A stretch of 32,007 bases of DNA, taken from Candidatus Baldrarchaeota archaeon (GTDB taxonomy: Archaea > Asgardarchaeota > Baldrarchaeia > Baldrarchaeales > DXJG01). The stretch covers positions 1 to 32,007 of the forward strand of contig JAEOSG010000014.1 of NCBI GenBank assembly GCA_016840485.1. Reading direction: 5' to 3'. Made by a program: the position numbers and the translations under genes. Shown in pieces: positions 31,884 to 32,007 of the stretch (position 1 is the stretch's first letter; each line of letters opens with the position of its first letter). Below the pieces are notes generated by a model. It was not told the DNA's origin, searched no databases, and worked only from the letters and a program-made list of their open reading frames with translations.

Positions 31884-32007
31884 TTAAAGACACCTTCTTC
31901 TTTAAACTCGTTGCAAAACTATTTAAGTCTTTGTTTGCCGCTTGTAGCGTTTTCACGAGAAATATAGTAGCAAATTAATTATAAAATAAGTCAACGAGGT
32001 ATCTTAT

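Noticed and set aside
1-32007. CRISPR array or phage genes
   Set aside because: No regularly spaced direct repeats and no capsid, terminase or integrase-like proteins were seen anywhere in the window.

Overview
The window looks like a chromosomal segment of an uncultured archaeon. It is A+T-rich, with TATA-box promoters about 25 bases ahead of likely starts and strong GGAGG-type ribosome sites, often before GTG, TTG or even CTG starts. The gene content is archaeal: a COG2401 ABC-ATPase/acetyltransferase, a PAC2 proteasome-chaperone homologue, family-4 uracil-DNA glycosylase, archaeal-type AsnRS, IorAB, an M42 aminopeptidase and a Ras/Rab-like GTPase. The mix would fit a Bathyarchaeia-like Thermoproteota or an Asgard-related lineage, but the sequence alone does not settle this.

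Layout. 1-545: the 5' part of an IS607-like element (HTH-only TnpA plus TnpB, cut by the window edge). 641-1509: a HEPN/MNT toxin-antitoxin pair. 1662-4146: a divergent ASCH gene and the COG2401 protein. 4365-9494: two secreted proteins (an S8 protease and an Ig-like/helical protein) flanking mtnA. 9534-10549: a small unknown gene and a cupin. 10725-10925: a probable structured RNA. 11049-14394: a cluster of roadblock-like, longin-like and PAC2 proteins. 14612-16518: a RAM-domain regulator, an unknown gene and a UDG. 16538-16650: a second structured RNA. 16888-19630: the tldD-tldE operon. 19633-22806: an unknown helical protein, an M42 aminopeptidase, a small membrane protein and the small GTPase. 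23015-25521: the iorAB operon. 25563-28057: an ArsR-type regulator with a large membrane protein. 28483-28946: decayed membrane-protein sequence. 29190-31105: asnS and a convergent coiled-coil protein. 31132-31883: a second HEPN/MNT pair.

How they may work together. The best candidate for an undescribed system is 11049-14394, possibly with the GTPase at 22267-22791. Two proteins start with the same ~100-residue longin/roadblock-like domain (23 of the first 50 residues identical without gaps). One continues into four membrane helices. The other continues into a winged-helix-like region and a single C-terminal membrane anchor. A third protein couples a roadblock-like domain to a related C-terminal winged-helix-like domain. 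Longin and roadblock domains are typical partners and regulators of small GTPases, so a membrane-tethered GTPase signalling or trafficking-like module is a reasonable hypothesis. IorAB, TldD/E, M42 peptidase, MtnA and the secreted protease suggest peptide and amino-acid use.
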